Source: Chitinophagaceae bacterium UBA4411 (GTDB lineage: Bacteria > Bacteroidota > Bacteroidia > Chitinophagales > Chitinophagaceae). Taken from it: DNA of 64,000 nucleotides. Of this stretch, positions 36,178 through 44,103 are shown one piece after another. Below the pieces are notes generated by a model. The model was not told the origin of the DNA and did no database searches. It worked only from the letters and a program-made list of their open reading frames with translations. The DNA lies in the NCBI GenBank assembly GCA_002400415.1, contig DGQP01000005.1, positions 225,640 through 289,639 of the forward strand, read 5' to 3'. Every line of letters begins with the position of its first letter. The first letter of the stretch is position 1. The position numbers and the translations under genes were made by a program.

Positions 36178-37500
36178 TTACCGGACAGTAAAATAAACTT
36201 TCCAGATTACAGGGGAGGCCCTGCTTGGCTCAGCATCATTTCTCCAGAATACATTTGGCGCCCTGCTGTCAATACCGCCAATCATATAACCGATCAGTGT
36301 CTTCTTTGTTCCAAGTTTATCAATATTTAAAATACTGTTACTGCTGAATAGTTCTTCATTCAACGGGATGAACTCGGCGGCCGCACCAAAATAGCCGGGC
36401 ATCGGATCGGTGAGTATATATTCCCGGACCTGGTTTTCTTTTCTTTCCACCACACTGATGCTGTTAACAAAGGGAACATTATCATCTGTAATAATCTCCC
36501 CGGTGCTGTCTTTATAATTCTGAGCAATACCTCCGAGGAAAATACTATACATGGTTTTAGTAGCTTTATTATACGCAGCAATACTGGCAGTATGATAATG
36601 ACAAAATAATTGGGTAAAACCGGCGACCTCATTGTGCTTATTTTCTTTGATGTCTACTATAGTGGTATAAGGAATATTCTTTGTCGTCTGAAAAACCCCG
36701 GAGTAAATAGTAAGCATTTCTTTTTCCCCGGCATCATACTGGTTTAGCAGGTTATAATCTCTCCTGTGTAACAGTTGTGTATCTGTAATTGCAGAGAAGT
36801 TTTCAATAACAGGCTGGCCTTCTTTACCGGCAACAATGAATTTTCTTATCTGGTTTGTATACTCTTGTGAGAAACCGGGCCCATGATCAGGCCCATGTGG
36901 GTTATAACGTCCATCAAACCGCTGCCCGCCCACAAGGTACAGTCTGTCAGCAAGCTTGTTTAAGCGGCCACCGGTTACAGCCATTCTTTCATCCCTGACC
37001 TGGTCTATAAAAGCCAGTATTTCTTTATTGTTTATAATCGCATTTATTAATCCGGGTATTTTCATCCGGACCAGGTATGGGAAAGTGATGTGGTCCTTTT
37101 GAGTTGGGCTATAACCGTATCCCCCGGTTAGCAGGAGCTGATCAGCATCCTGGTAAAATCCCATATTGGTGCTTTGTAATTGTTCCGCGATCGGAGCGGG
37201 TAAATGCTCTACCGGCCTGCGCCATATTTTGTCTCTTTCAATATCAATCACAATAAGATCAGCGTTATTATACTGTGGTCTGAATGCAGCAAAGGGTTGT
37301 TTTTTGTGCAAACCATCTGTTCTGCCACCAACAAGTAATATTTTATCATCTTTCCGTGCCCAGGCATAAGATTGAATCCCTCCCATTTCATTAATAATAA
37401 CCGGCTCCAGCGTTATAGAAAAAGGCTGACCAGTTTGTGCTTTGGTTACAGGGCCGGAAAGAACGGGAATAGCGATCAGAAATGCAAGTACAAGTTTCAT
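36178..37500 (-). CDS. Secreted kelch-like beta-propeller protein of unknown role
   Basis: A signal peptide (MKLVLAFLIAIPVLSG, cleavage near TKAQT) is followed by repeated kelch-type strands: KILLVGGRTDG, QLLLTGGYGYS, RLYLVGGQRFDGRY, SIFLGGIAQN and IGYMIGGIDS. These suggest a beta-propeller of 440 residues located in the periplasm. There is no sorting domain or lipobox. I cannot assign an activity. Its promoter carries the same Crp-like palindrome and exact spacing as the sulfur genes, so a role in sulfur or redox metabolism is inferred. Confidence 0.7.
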   Translation of the reverse strand: MKLVLAFLIAIPVLSGPVTKAQTGQPFSITLEPVIINEMGGIQSYAWARKDDKILLVGGRTDGLHKKQPFAAFRPQYNNADLIVIDIERDKIWRRPVEHLPAPIAEQLQSTNMGFYQDADQLLLTGGYGYSPTQKDHITFPYLVRMKIPGLINAIINNKEILAFIDQVRDERMAVTGGRLNKLADRLYLVGGQRFDGRYNPHGPDHGPGFSQEYTNQIRKFIVAGKEGQPVIENFSAITDTQLLHRRDYNLLNQYDAGEKEMLTIYSGVFQTTKNIPYTTIVDIKENKHNEVAGFTQLFCHYHTASIAAYNKATKTMYSIFLGGIAQNYKDSTGEIITDDNVPFVNSISVVERKENQVREYILTDPMPGYFGAAAEFIPLNEELFSSNSILNIDKLGTKKTLIGYMIGGIDSRAPNVFWRNDAEPSRASPVIWKVYFTVR

Positions 37501-37531
37501 ACTAAGTTTTTAACGGGATAACTTCTGCATT

Positions 37532-37539
37532 CAAAAATA
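37532..37539 (-). promoter_or_regulatory. -7 promoter element of the kelch-like gene
   Basis: The minus strand reads TATTTTTG, a perfect TAnnTTTG. Its last G (37532) is exactly 36.5 bp from the centre of the palindrome at 37561-37576. Confidence 0.6.
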
Positions 37540-37560
37540 TTGGTACTGCCTTTTTTTGCA

Positions 37561-37576
37561 GGTGATTAATATCACT
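37561..37576 (-). promoter_or_regulatory. Crp/Fnr-type site upstream of the kelch-like gene
   Basis: GGTGATTAATATCACT, containing the perfect 14 bp palindrome GTGATTAATATCAC. It is oriented by the exactly spaced -7 element toward the minus-strand gene. The 292 bp spacer 37501-37792 holds this site, the 37629 site and no gene. Confidence 0.65.
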
Positions 37577-37628
37577 GATGGTGATTTATTACCAGCCCGT
37601 TTCTATACTACTGCCATATTTATCTGAA

Positions 37629-37644
37629 AGTGACTTATATCACA
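37629..37644 (+). promoter_or_regulatory. Crp/Fnr-type site upstream of the SQR-like operon
   Basis: AGTGACTTATATCACA, nearly identical to the 43233 site (shared TGACTTATrTCACA). No -7 element is found at 36.5 bp. TTTG-type boxes end at 37669, 37706 (CATTTG) and 37712 (TGTTTTTG), the last two compatible with a class I position. Confidence 0.55.
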
Positions 37645-37792
37645 TAGCAGCCGATATTCCGGTTGTTTGAAAGAGAATCATTTTCCGGCCTGATATGACT
37701 CATTTGTTTTTGTGACAGAACTCGCAGACTACGGGAGGGTGCCGGACGAATTTTACAAGGCAATTGAATATCAGACCCACAAAATAAATACG

Positions 37793-39028
37793 ATGAAACA
37801 GCTTGTTATACTCGGAGCAGGTACTGCCGGAACAATGATGGCCAATCACCTTAGCCACGAGCTGAAGAAGGCAGACTGGAAGATCAGTATCATTGATGAA
37901 AGAGAGGAGCATCATTATCAACCCGGTTATCTTTTTTTACCCTTTGATATTTATACCCCGGAAGACATCATAAAGTCTATTGATGAATTTATCCCAAAGC
38001 AGGCAAATCTTATAAAAGGGAAGATTGACAGAGTGGTTCCGGCAGAGAACAAAGTGAAAATGGCGGATGGCCGGGAGTTAAATTATGATATTCTCATCGT
38101 TGCAACAGGCGCTAAGATTGCTCCTGAAGAAACAGAAGGTATGAAAGGCACCGAGTGGCACAAATCTGTATTCGACTTTTATACTTTCGAGGGATCTCTT
38201 GCACTCCGGAACAAACTCAGGAACTGGGAGGGCGGCAAGCTGGTTGTTCATATTACAGAGATGCCCATTAAATGTCCTGTTGCCCCGCTGGAGTTTGCCT
38301 TCCTGGCAGATTCTTTTTTCAAGCATAAGCATATGAGGGATAAAGTGGAGATTACTTATGTGACGCCTTTAAGTGGGGCCTTCACCAAACCCAAAGCTAC
38401 CGAGGCGCTGGAGCATCTGCTGGAAGAAAAACATATAAAGATCGAAAGTGATTTTGCTATTGAACATGTGGATAATGAGAAGAAAGAGATTGTGGATTAT
38501 GGTGGCAGGTCGATTCCATTTGATATACTGGTAACCGTTCCCACTAATAAAGGGGATGAGGTAATGGAAAGATCGGGGATGGGCGATGACCTGAATTATG
38601 TACCCACTCATAAAGCTACGCTGCAATCAAAAGAATATGCCAATGTGTTTGTGCTGGGTGACGCAAGCAATATCCCCGCTTCCAAAGCAGGCTCCGTTGC
38701 ACACTTTGAAGCAGAAATACTTACTGAGAATATTCTCCGCTATATAAAAGGTGAACCGCTAAAGGAAGAATTTGACGGTCATGCCAACTGCTTTATTGAA
38801 ACGGGTAATGGAAAAGCGCTGCTCATTGATTTTAATTATACCCACGAGCCGGTTGAAGGTAGTTTTCCTTTCCCGGGGATCGGGCCATTGAAGTTATTAA
38901 AAGAAAGCCGCATGAATCACATGGGTAAACTGGCATTCAGATGGATCTACTGGAATGTGTTATTGAAAGGGACGCATATACCTTTTGTTTCAGCTACGAT
39001 GTCTGAATCAGGAAAAAAATACAATTAA
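37793..39028 (+). CDS. Sulfide:quinone oxidoreductase-like flavoprotein
   Basis: FAD-dependent oxidoreductase of 411 residues. The FAD-binding GAGTAGTMMA is at residues 8-17, the second dinucleotide signature is near ILIVATGAKIAP, and the late FAD motif is VFVLGDASNIP. Cysteines are only Cys161 (PIKCPVAPLEFAF) and Cys333 (GHANCFIETG), matching the SQR redox-active positions. The C-terminal part is amphipathic, fitting a monotopic membrane enzyme. The predicted reaction is sulfide to polysulfide or persulfide with quinone reduction. The ATG at 37793 is used, because the longer frame from 37712 lacks family resemblance. It heads an operon with TusE-like and DsrE-like genes. Confidence 0.82.
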   Translation: MKQLVILGAGTAGTMMANHLSHELKKADWKISIIDEREEHHYQPGYLFLPFDIYTPEDIIKSIDEFIPKQANLIKGKIDRVVPAENKVKMADGRELNYDILIVATGAKIAPEETEGMKGTEWHKSVFDFYTFEGSLALRNKLRNWEGGKLVVHITEMPIKCPVAPLEFAFLADSFFKHKHMRDKVEITYVTPLSGAFTKPKATEALEHLLEEKHIKIESDFAIEHVDNEKKEIVDYGGRSIPFDILVTVPTNKGDEVMERSGMGDDLNYVPTHKATLQSKEYANVFVLGDASNIPASKAGSVAHFEAEILTENILRYIKGEPLKEEFDGHANCFIETGNGKALLIDFNYTHEPVEGSFPFPGIGPLKLLKESRMNHMGKLAFRWIYWNVLLKGTHIPFVSATMSESGKKYN

Positions 39029-39047
39029 TCACTATAAATCAACAATC

Positions 39048-39356
39048 ATGGAAAAAGTTATCGCAGGCAAAACAATTGCCGTAAATGAAGAAGGGTATCT
39101 CACTGACTTTAAACAATGGGATAAATCCATTGCTGATGAGCTGGCTGCAGAAGCCGAGATAAGTCTTAGCCCGAGACATTGGGAAGTGCTGAGCTATTTA
39201 CAAACCGAATATAAAAACGAAGTTCCGCTTAGTATACGAAAAATTGGCAAGAGCGGGGTGGTGGATATTAAGGAGTTCTACCAATTGTTTCCCAAAGCAC
39301 CATTGAAAACTGCAACTAAAATAGCAGGAATTCCTAAACCAGCCAGCTGTATTTAA
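39048..39356 (+). CDS. TusE/DsrC family sulfur-carrier protein
   Basis: Small sulfur-relay protein of 102 residues ending GIPKPASCI. The penultimate Cys101 is the persulfide carrier of the TusE/DsrC family, and the second Cys ten residues earlier, found in true DsrC of dissimilatory sulfite reduction, is a Lys. That places it nearer TusE. HWEVLSYLQTEY and the KAPLKTATKIAG segment support the family. It follows the SQR-like gene by 19 bp. There is no TusBCD or DsrAB nearby, so the donor is likely the DsrE-like protein next door or a rhodanese. Confidence 0.85.
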   Translation: MEKVIAGKTIAVNEEGYLTDFKQWDKSIADELAAEAEISLSPRHWEVLSYLQTEYKNEVPLSIRKIGKSGVVDIKEFYQLFPKAPLKTATKIAGIPKPASCI

Positions 39357-39377
39357 AATTATTAAAGCATATTAATT

Positions 39378-39860
39378 ATGAACGAGAATAAAGGCGAAAT
39401 AAAAAAGATGATGATCATCTTGTCGAAGGGAACACTGGAGAATGTGTATGCTGCTTTTGTACTGGCCAACGGAGCCAGGATGGAAGGTATTGAGGCAGAG
39501 TTATTTTTTACCTTCTTTGGACTTGAATCCATTCATAAGAAAAAACTGACACACCTGCACGTGGCTACTGTTGGTAACCCTGCCATGCATATCCCTACCA
39601 TGTTGGGTGGTTTGCCGGGGGTGGAAGCCCTGGCTACAACGATGATGAAAAAAGAAATGGAAAAGATCGATATGCCTGATGTGGCAGAATTTCTGGATAT
39701 ACTTTCTGCTTCCGGTGTGAGAATGTGGGCTTGTAAACTGGCGATGGATATGTTCCACTATAAGAAAGAAGACCTGTATGAAGGAGTGGAAGAAGTGATC
39801 ACTGTGGGAGATTTTTACAAACAAAGCGCCGGTGAAGGGACACATATGTTATTTATCTGA
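39378..39860 (+). CDS. DsrE/DsrF-like sulfurtransferase (DsrE2 type)
   Basis: 160-residue protein of the DsrE superfamily. It begins KKMMIILSKGTLENVYAAFVLANGA, has FFTFFGLESI, and its only cysteine is Cys119 in RMWACKLAMDMF. This cysteine is the conserved persulfide-bearing residue of DsrE2-like sulfur carriers. It is 21 bp downstream of the TusE-like gene and last in the operon, followed by a strong terminator. Expected role: transfer of sulfane sulfur between the flavoprotein or rhodaneses and the TusE-like carrier. Confidence 0.82.
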   Translation: MNENKGEIKKMMIILSKGTLENVYAAFVLANGARMEGIEAELFFTFFGLESIHKKKLTHLHVATVGNPAMHIPTMLGGLPGVEALATTMMKKEMEKIDMPDVAEFLDILSASGVRMWACKLAMDMFHYKKEDLYEGVEEVITVGDFYKQSAGEGTHMLFI

Positions 39861-39893
39861 CCCCCGGAGAAACGAAAACCATATATTCAACAC

Positions 39894-39933
39894 TAATAAA
39901 AATAAGCAACCTTCGGGCTGCTTATTTTTATTA
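39894..39933. terminator. Bidirectional terminator with TTCG tetraloop
   Basis: A 15 bp perfect outer stem (TAATAAAAATAAGCA with its complement), one A-C mismatch, then CC-TTCG-GG. It serves the SQR-like operon and the convergent YedE gene. Confidence 0.85.
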
Positions 39934-39939
39934 CAGCTA

Positions 39940-40473
39940 TTAATGAGGTAATTTTTCCCTGAAATACCCATAAACCCAGGTGCCTTCAATGGCGCTTAAA
40001 AGAGTAATGATTGTTACCGTGGCTCCCGTTCCAATCTGTGCAAACAAAGGTCCCGGGCAAGCCCCGGTGATAGCCCAGCCAGCTCCGAATAATAATCCAC
40101 CAATGATATTCCCCTTGTTCAGTTTCTTTGTTACAAATTCAATAGGTTCTCCATAAATTGTTTTGACTTTGTATTTTTTGATAAGCCAGACAGACAGCAT
40201 GCCCACAGCAACTGCCGAGCCAATAACACCGTACATATGAAAGCTCTGGAAACGAAACATTTCCTGTATACGGAACCAGGAGATGACCTCTGCTTTTACC
40301 AGTAGTATACCGAATAAGACCCCTGCAAAAGCATACTTGAAATTATACCACCAGGGGTGATTCAGTTCCGATTCATTAAGACATACGGCATCCAGTGAAC
40401 GGACTTCGAAGTCAGTATTATCTGTTAAAAAATCATGCTGTCTTTTTTCTTGTATAGTTTGACTGGTCTTCAT
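39940..40473 (-). CDS. YeeE/YedE family transporter, second half
   Basis: 177-residue membrane protein with four to five helices and the conserved Cys139 in GWAITGACPGPLFAQIG. Together with the upstream gene it makes the two halves of a YeeE/YedE (TsuA-like) channel, whose characterised members take up thiosulfate. The soluble N-terminus of about 40 residues contains Cys31. The ATG at 40473 is chosen, since the longer frame to 40608 overlaps the partner gene. It starts 5 bp after that gene. Confidence 0.82.
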   Translation of the reverse strand: MKTSQTIQEKRQHDFLTDNTDFEVRSLDAVCLNESELNHPWWYNFKYAFAGVLFGILLVKAEVISWFRIQEMFRFQSFHMYGVIGSAVAVGMLSVWLIKKYKVKTIYGEPIEFVTKKLNKGNIIGGLLFGAGWAITGACPGPLFAQIGTGATVTIITLLSAIEGTWVYGYFREKLPH

Positions 40474-40478
40474 AGCTG

Positions 40479-41042
40479 TCAGAGTTTGAGAATTAACGGA
40501 AGTACGAGGTTGGCAACGATGAACCCACCGGCCATAAAGCAAATAGTAGCGATGAGAGAAGGCAATTGCAGCATGGAAAGCCCCATGATTGAATGACCAC
40601 TGGTACATCCTCCTGCATAGCGGGTTCCAAAACCTATCAGGAAGCCGCCGCCGACCATCATAATAAGCCCTTTCAGGCTTAATAATGCTGACCAGTTAAA
40701 TAACTCAGCAGGGACGATAGTATTATAATTGCTGATGCCATACCCGGCGAGTTCCTGTTGTAGTCCCGGGCTTACTTCAATGGCTGATTGGTTGTTCAGC
40801 AAAGTGGCAGCAATATACCCACCGATCGAAACGCCGGTAACAAAAAACAGGTTCCAGATTTCTTTTTTCCAATCATATTGAAAGAAAGGGATTTTTGCCG
40901 GTAAACAGGCGGCGCAGATATGTCGCAGCGAAGACGAAATGCCGAAAGATTTATTCCCGATTAATAATAGTACCGGTACCATCAGCCCGATCAGGGGCCC
41001 TGCCACATACCAGGGCCAGGGCTGCTTTAGCCATTCTAACAT
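40479..41042 (-). CDS. YeeE/YedE family transporter, first half
   Basis: 187-residue membrane protein with the family motif [17 protein letters not shown] (Cys146) and an early pair Cys43 and Cys46 (RHICAACLP). These cysteines line the thiosulfate path in YeeE-type channels. The 5 bp gap to the second half suggests equal synthesis. It lies 107 bp downstream of two rhodanese genes and is separated from them by a hairpin, so it may have its own promoter. Confidence 0.83.
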   Translation of the reverse strand: MLEWLKQPWPWYVAGPLIGLMVPVLLLIGNKSFGISSSLRHICAACLPAKIPFFQYDWKKEIWNLFFVTGVSIGGYIAATLLNNQSAIEVSPGLQQELAGYGISNYNTIVPAELFNWSALLSLKGLIMMVGGGFLIGFGTRYAGGCTSGHSIMGLSMLQLPSLIATICFMAGGFIVANLVLPLILKL

Positions 41043-41079
41043 ATTTGGTTGGTTTAAAAACCGAAATTACCAAATATGC

Positions 41080-41121
41080 AGAAAGGTGAACCGGTAATGT
41101 TTAATCGCCGTTCACCTTTCT
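41080..41121 (-). terminator. Hairpin between rhodanese and YeeE genes
   Basis: A perfect 12 bp stem (AGAAAGGTGAAC 41080-41091 with its complement at 41110-41121) and an 18 nt loop. No long T run follows on the minus strand, so it could attenuate or process rather than terminate. Confidence 0.5.
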
Positions 41122-41149
41122 TGTGTTATCGCTTGAAATGAAGAGACCG

Positions 41150-41458
41150 TTAAATTTTATTTTGTAAACTGAACCAGGGGCCTCCGTTGTATACTTCGAT
41201 GCCGGCTGATTTCAATATACCTTTAGCCATTCCACTCCTGGCACCGCTCCTGCAGACAGTAATGACAGGTTTGTTGGTTTTTTTCAGATCATTCACTTTG
41301 CTGAGGATACTATCCAGGGGGAAGTTTTTAGAGCCTTTAATATGTCCTGTTTTGTATTCTCCGGGACTCCTTACATCAACAATTATAGCACCGTTATTTA
41401 CTAATTCTTTAAAGTCGACAGTAGTGCCGCCGAATAGTTTTTTAAAAAATCCTAACAT
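41150..41458 (-). CDS. Single-domain rhodanese
   Basis: 102-residue sulfurtransferase with active-site loop TVCRSGARSGMA (Cys69), preceded by a short hydrophobic N-terminus (MLGFFKKLFGG). It starts 5 bp after the upstream rhodanese gene and lies in the operon of persulfide dioxygenase copy 2. The expected role is transfer of sulfane sulfur to or from thiols such as bacillithiol. The ATG at 41458 is used, since the longer frame to 41575 overlaps the neighbour. Confidence 0.87.
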   Translation of the reverse strand: MLGFFKKLFGGTTVDFKELVNNGAIIVDVRSPGEYKTGHIKGSKNFPLDSILSKVNDLKKTNKPVITVCRSGARSGMAKGILKSAGIEVYNGGPWFSLQNKI

Positions 41459-41463
41459 GAGTC

Positions 41464-41745
41464 TTAGTTTAGAAGGAACTGAATATCTGCAAGGCCGCCG
41501 CCATTGTAGACATTCGTAATCCCGTTTTGTTGCAAAATAGTTGTTGCCATACCACTGCGTGCACCGCTGCGGCAATAAACCACTACCGGCTGCCGGATGG
41601 ATTTGAATTCCTCAATTCTTGCGGGTATTTCGTCTAATGGAATATTTCTGGCACCCGGCGCATGCCCCATTTCGAATTCCCAGGCACTGCGGACATCCAC
41701 CAGTACGGTTGAGGCCTGTTTAATTATCTCTTTTAGCATATTCAT
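41464..41745 (-). CDS. Single-domain rhodanese
   Basis: 93-residue rhodanese with active Cys58 in VVYCRSGARSGMA and no signal peptide. It starts 19 bp after the persulfide dioxygenase copy 2 stop and is followed after 5 bp by a second rhodanese of the same type. The two share the active-site loop and look like an old tandem duplication. A second ATG at 41739 is an equally possible start. Confidence 0.87.
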   Translation of the reverse strand: MNMLKEIIKQASTVLVDVRSAWEFEMGHAPGARNIPLDEIPARIEEFKSIRQPVVVYCRSGARSGMATTILQQNGITNVYNGGGLADIQFLLN

Positions 41746-41764
41746 TTATTTTTAAATCAGTTGT

Positions 41765-43183
41765 TTATAATAAAGTTGACGGACATACATAATTACTGAC
41801 ATTAATTTTCCCGCTTTCTTTGATGGCTTTGAAACCACCTTTTACATCAATTAAATTATCAAAGCCACGGGCTTTTAAAATTGAATTAAAGATCATGGAA
41901 CGATAACCACCTGCACAGTGCACATAATAAGTTTTGGTTTTATCAATCTGTGCCATGCTGTCGTTGATAAAATCCAGCGGAATATTTTCTGCACCAATTA
42001 CCTGCTCACTTTTAAACTCGCTTGCTTTTCTAACATCAAGAAGATTTATTTTTTCCCGGCTCATAATGTTCGCCAGTTCATCCGCATCAACAGATCTGAT
42101 CCAATCAATTTCCTTACCTGCATTTACCCAGCTGTCAAAACCTCCATCTAGGTAACCGATCGTTTTATCATAGCCAACCCGGGCCAGCCTGGTGATTACT
42201 TCTTCTTCCCGTCCCGCTTCTGCCACTATCAGTATCTCCTGCCTGATATCAGGTATCATTGCGCCGACCCAGGGAGCGAAGCTTCCATCAATACCGATAT
42301 TGATTGAGTTTGGAATAAATGCTTTAGTAAAAACCTGGGGATCTCTTGTGTCCAAAATCAATGCTCCTGTTTCATTAGCCGCGGTTTCAAAAGCATCTGG
42401 TGATAAAGCCTGCTGTCCTCTTGCCAAAACAATATCAATACTCTCGTAGCCTTGTATGTTCAGCATTACATTAAGCGGAAAATAAGCCGGCGGGGTGGTC
42501 AGGCCGGTAGTTACTTCCCTGATGAATTCTTCTTTGGTCATGTTGGCACGAAGAGCATAGTTTGTTTCCTTCTGATGCCCCAGGGTGTCAGTGGTTTCTT
42601 TACTCATATTTTTACCACAGGCACTGCCAGCACCATGTGCAGGATATACAATAATATCATCGGGTAATGACATGATTTTATTACGTAAGGAATCAAACAG
42701 GTGACCGGCTAATTTTTCCTGTGTCAGGTCTGCGACTACTTTTTGAGCCAGGTCAGGCCGCCCCACATCACCAATAAATAAGGTATCACCTGAAAATAAG
42801 GCCGTCTCCTTTCCTTTTTCATCCTTCAGCAGGTAACAGGTACTTTCCATTGTATGACCGGGTGTATGTAATGCAGTAATGGTAATATCTCCTATTTTGA
42901 ATTCTTCCCCGTCTTTTGCTATATATGCTTCAAAGAGGGGTTTAGCAGTAGGTCCGTACACGACAGGTGCGCCTGTTTTATTGCTGAGGTCAAGATGGCC
43001 ACTTACAAAGTCAGCATGAAAATGTGTTTCAAAAACGTATTTAACAGTTGCGTTGTTTCTCTCTGCTTTTTCGATATAAGATTGTACTTCACGCAGCGGA
43101 TCTATAATAGCTGCTTCGCCATTACTCTCGATGTAATAAGCGCCTTGTGCAAGACAACCAGTATAGATTTGTTCAACTCTCAT
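41765..43183 (-). CDS. Persulfide dioxygenase-rhodanese fusion, copy 2
   Basis: Paralogue of the 33619-35043 gene with the same architecture and nearly the same length (472 residues): an MBL fold with THFHADFVSGH, then an inactive rhodanese whose Cys is replaced by Ala (IVAEAGREEE), then an active rhodanese with YVHCAGGYRS. It heads a run with two single rhodaneses. The ATG at 43183 (MRVEQIYTGC) matches the start of the paralogue. A Crp-like palindrome and -7-type box lie just upstream with 36.5 bp spacing. Confidence 0.87.
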   Translation of the reverse strand: MRVEQIYTGCLAQGAYYIESNGEAAIIDPLREVQSYIEKAERNNATVKYVFETHFHADFVSGHLDLSNKTGAPVVYGPTAKPLFEAYIAKDGEEFKIGDITITALHTPGHTMESTCYLLKDEKGKETALFSGDTLFIGDVGRPDLAQKVVADLTQEKLAGHLFDSLRNKIMSLPDDIIVYPAHGAGSACGKNMSKETTDTLGHQKETNYALRANMTKEEFIREVTTGLTTPPAYFPLNVMLNIQGYESIDIVLARGQQALSPDAFETAANETGALILDTRDPQVFTKAFIPNSINIGIDGSFAPWVGAMIPDIRQEILIVAEAGREEEVITRLARVGYDKTIGYLDGGFDSWVNAGKEIDWIRSVDADELANIMSREKINLLDVRKASEFKSEQVIGAENIPLDFINDSMAQIDKTKTYYVHCAGGYRSMIFNSILKARGFDNLIDVKGGFKAIKESGKINVSNYVCPSTLL

Positions 43184-43203
43184 GTACAAATTATTTACGT
43201 TTA

Positions 43204-43211
43204 CAAAATTG
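43204..43211 (-). promoter_or_regulatory. -7-type element of persulfide dioxygenase copy 2
   Basis: The minus strand reads CAATTTTG, 7 of 8 to TAnnTTTG. The last G (43204) is exactly 36.5 bp from the palindrome centre. Confidence 0.5.
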
Positions 43212-43232
43212 GGAATGTTGATGCCGGCTATC

Positions 43233-43248
43233 TATGACTTATGTCACA
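43233..43248 (-). promoter_or_regulatory. Crp/Fnr-type site upstream of persulfide dioxygenase copy 2
   Basis: TATGACTTATGTCACA, within CTATGACTTATGTCACAG. It lies between the exporter stop and the dioxygenase start. Confidence 0.65.
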
Positions 43249-43260
43249 GATAGAAAATGG

Positions 43261-44064
43261 CTATTTCAAAAAAACTTCCTTTGTAATGATATAAATTCCC
43301 ATAATAAGAATGAACCAGCCAAATCCTTTTTTCAGGGAAGCCGCCGGTATCTTATCAGCGATCCTGCTTCCAATAAAAATTCCTGCAATCGCAAGGACTG
43401 TAAATGAGATTAATAACAGCCAGTCAAATTCAAATTGCTTCAGGCTGAATAAAAAACCAAACAGAGAATTAATAGCAATGATAAGCAGGGAAGTACCAAC
43501 TGCCTTTTTCATGGATAAATTCAGAAACAAGACAAGGGTCGGTATGATCAGGAAGCCACCTCCTGCACCAAGCAGCCCGGTTATCACTCCGATTGCCAAT
43601 CCTAATAGCATCAGCGGGAAAACTTTGCCCTGTCGTCTCTCGGCAGTTTGTCCTGGCTCTTTTTCGTTGTCGCTGCTGCGTATCATCGAGTAGGATGCCA
43701 GGAGCATTAATATAGCAAAGACCACCATTAAGAACATTTCTTTTGAAACTGTTACAGAGCCAATAGAAAAAAACCGTTCGGGTATTGCTGGTAATAAGTA
43801 GTGACGGGTAATAAATATGGAGAAAATTGAAGGGAAGCCAAACTCGGTGACAGCTTTAAAATCAACAAGGCCTTTGCCATAGGCCCTTATCCCACCTACA
43901 AGGCTGGTGGTGCCTACAATGAATAAAGAACTTGTAGTGGCTAACAGCGGGTGTACACTCATTAAGTAAACCAAAACAGGGACTGTGAGGATAGAACCTC
44001 CGCTGCCGACCATCCCCAATGAAATGCCAATAAGAATGGCTGCTATGTAGCCGAGTATCTCCAT
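43261..44064 (-). CDS. TSUP (TauE/SafE) family exporter
   Basis: 267-residue membrane protein with about eight helices in two repeats. The N-terminal motif GMVGSGGSILTVPVLVY and its repeat GLLGAGGGFLIIPTLVLF are diagnostic of the TSUP family, members of which export sulfite, thiosulfate or organosulfonates. Next to two persulfide dioxygenases, export of their sulfite or derived thiosulfate is the likely role. It has its own perfect Crp-like palindrome with -7-type box. The predicted leader is only about 6 nt. Confidence 0.87.
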   Translation of the reverse strand: MEILGYIAAILIGISLGMVGSGGSILTVPVLVYLMSVHPLLATTSSLFIVGTTSLVGGIRAYGKGLVDFKAVTEFGFPSIFSIFITRHYLLPAIPERFFSIGSVTVSKEMFLMVVFAILMLLASYSMIRSSDNEKEPGQTAERRQGKVFPLMLLGLAIGVITGLLGAGGGFLIIPTLVLFLNLSMKKAVGTSLLIIAINSLFGFLFSLKQFEFDWLLLISFTVLAIAGIFIGSRIADKIPAASLKKGFGWFILIMGIYIITKEVFLK

Positions 44065-44074
44065 GTATTTTTTA

Positions 44075-44082
44075 CAAGATTA
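44075..44082 (-). promoter_or_regulatory. -7-type element of the TSUP exporter gene
   Basis: The minus strand reads TAATCTTG (7 of 8). Its last G is exactly 36.5 bp from the palindrome at 44104-44119. Confidence 0.5.
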
Positions 44083-44103
44083 GGCAAAAGGAGCTGCCTG
44101 CAC

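Noticed and set aside
37691..37702. A further TGA-N6-TCA match, TGATATGACTCA, before the SQR-like gene
   Set aside because: Outer bases do not fit the operator (CCTGA, TCATT) and no -7 box lies at the spacing used elsewhere.
37712..37792. N-terminal extension of the SQR-like protein from a GTG
   Set aside because: The extra 27 residues do not resemble the family, and the FAD motif expected near the N-terminus follows the ATG at 37793.
41066..41078. CATATTTG on the minus strand as a -7 box for the YeeE pair
   Set aside because: It has one mismatch in the key TA and no operator at the usual distance, so it was not called, though a promoter there remains possible.
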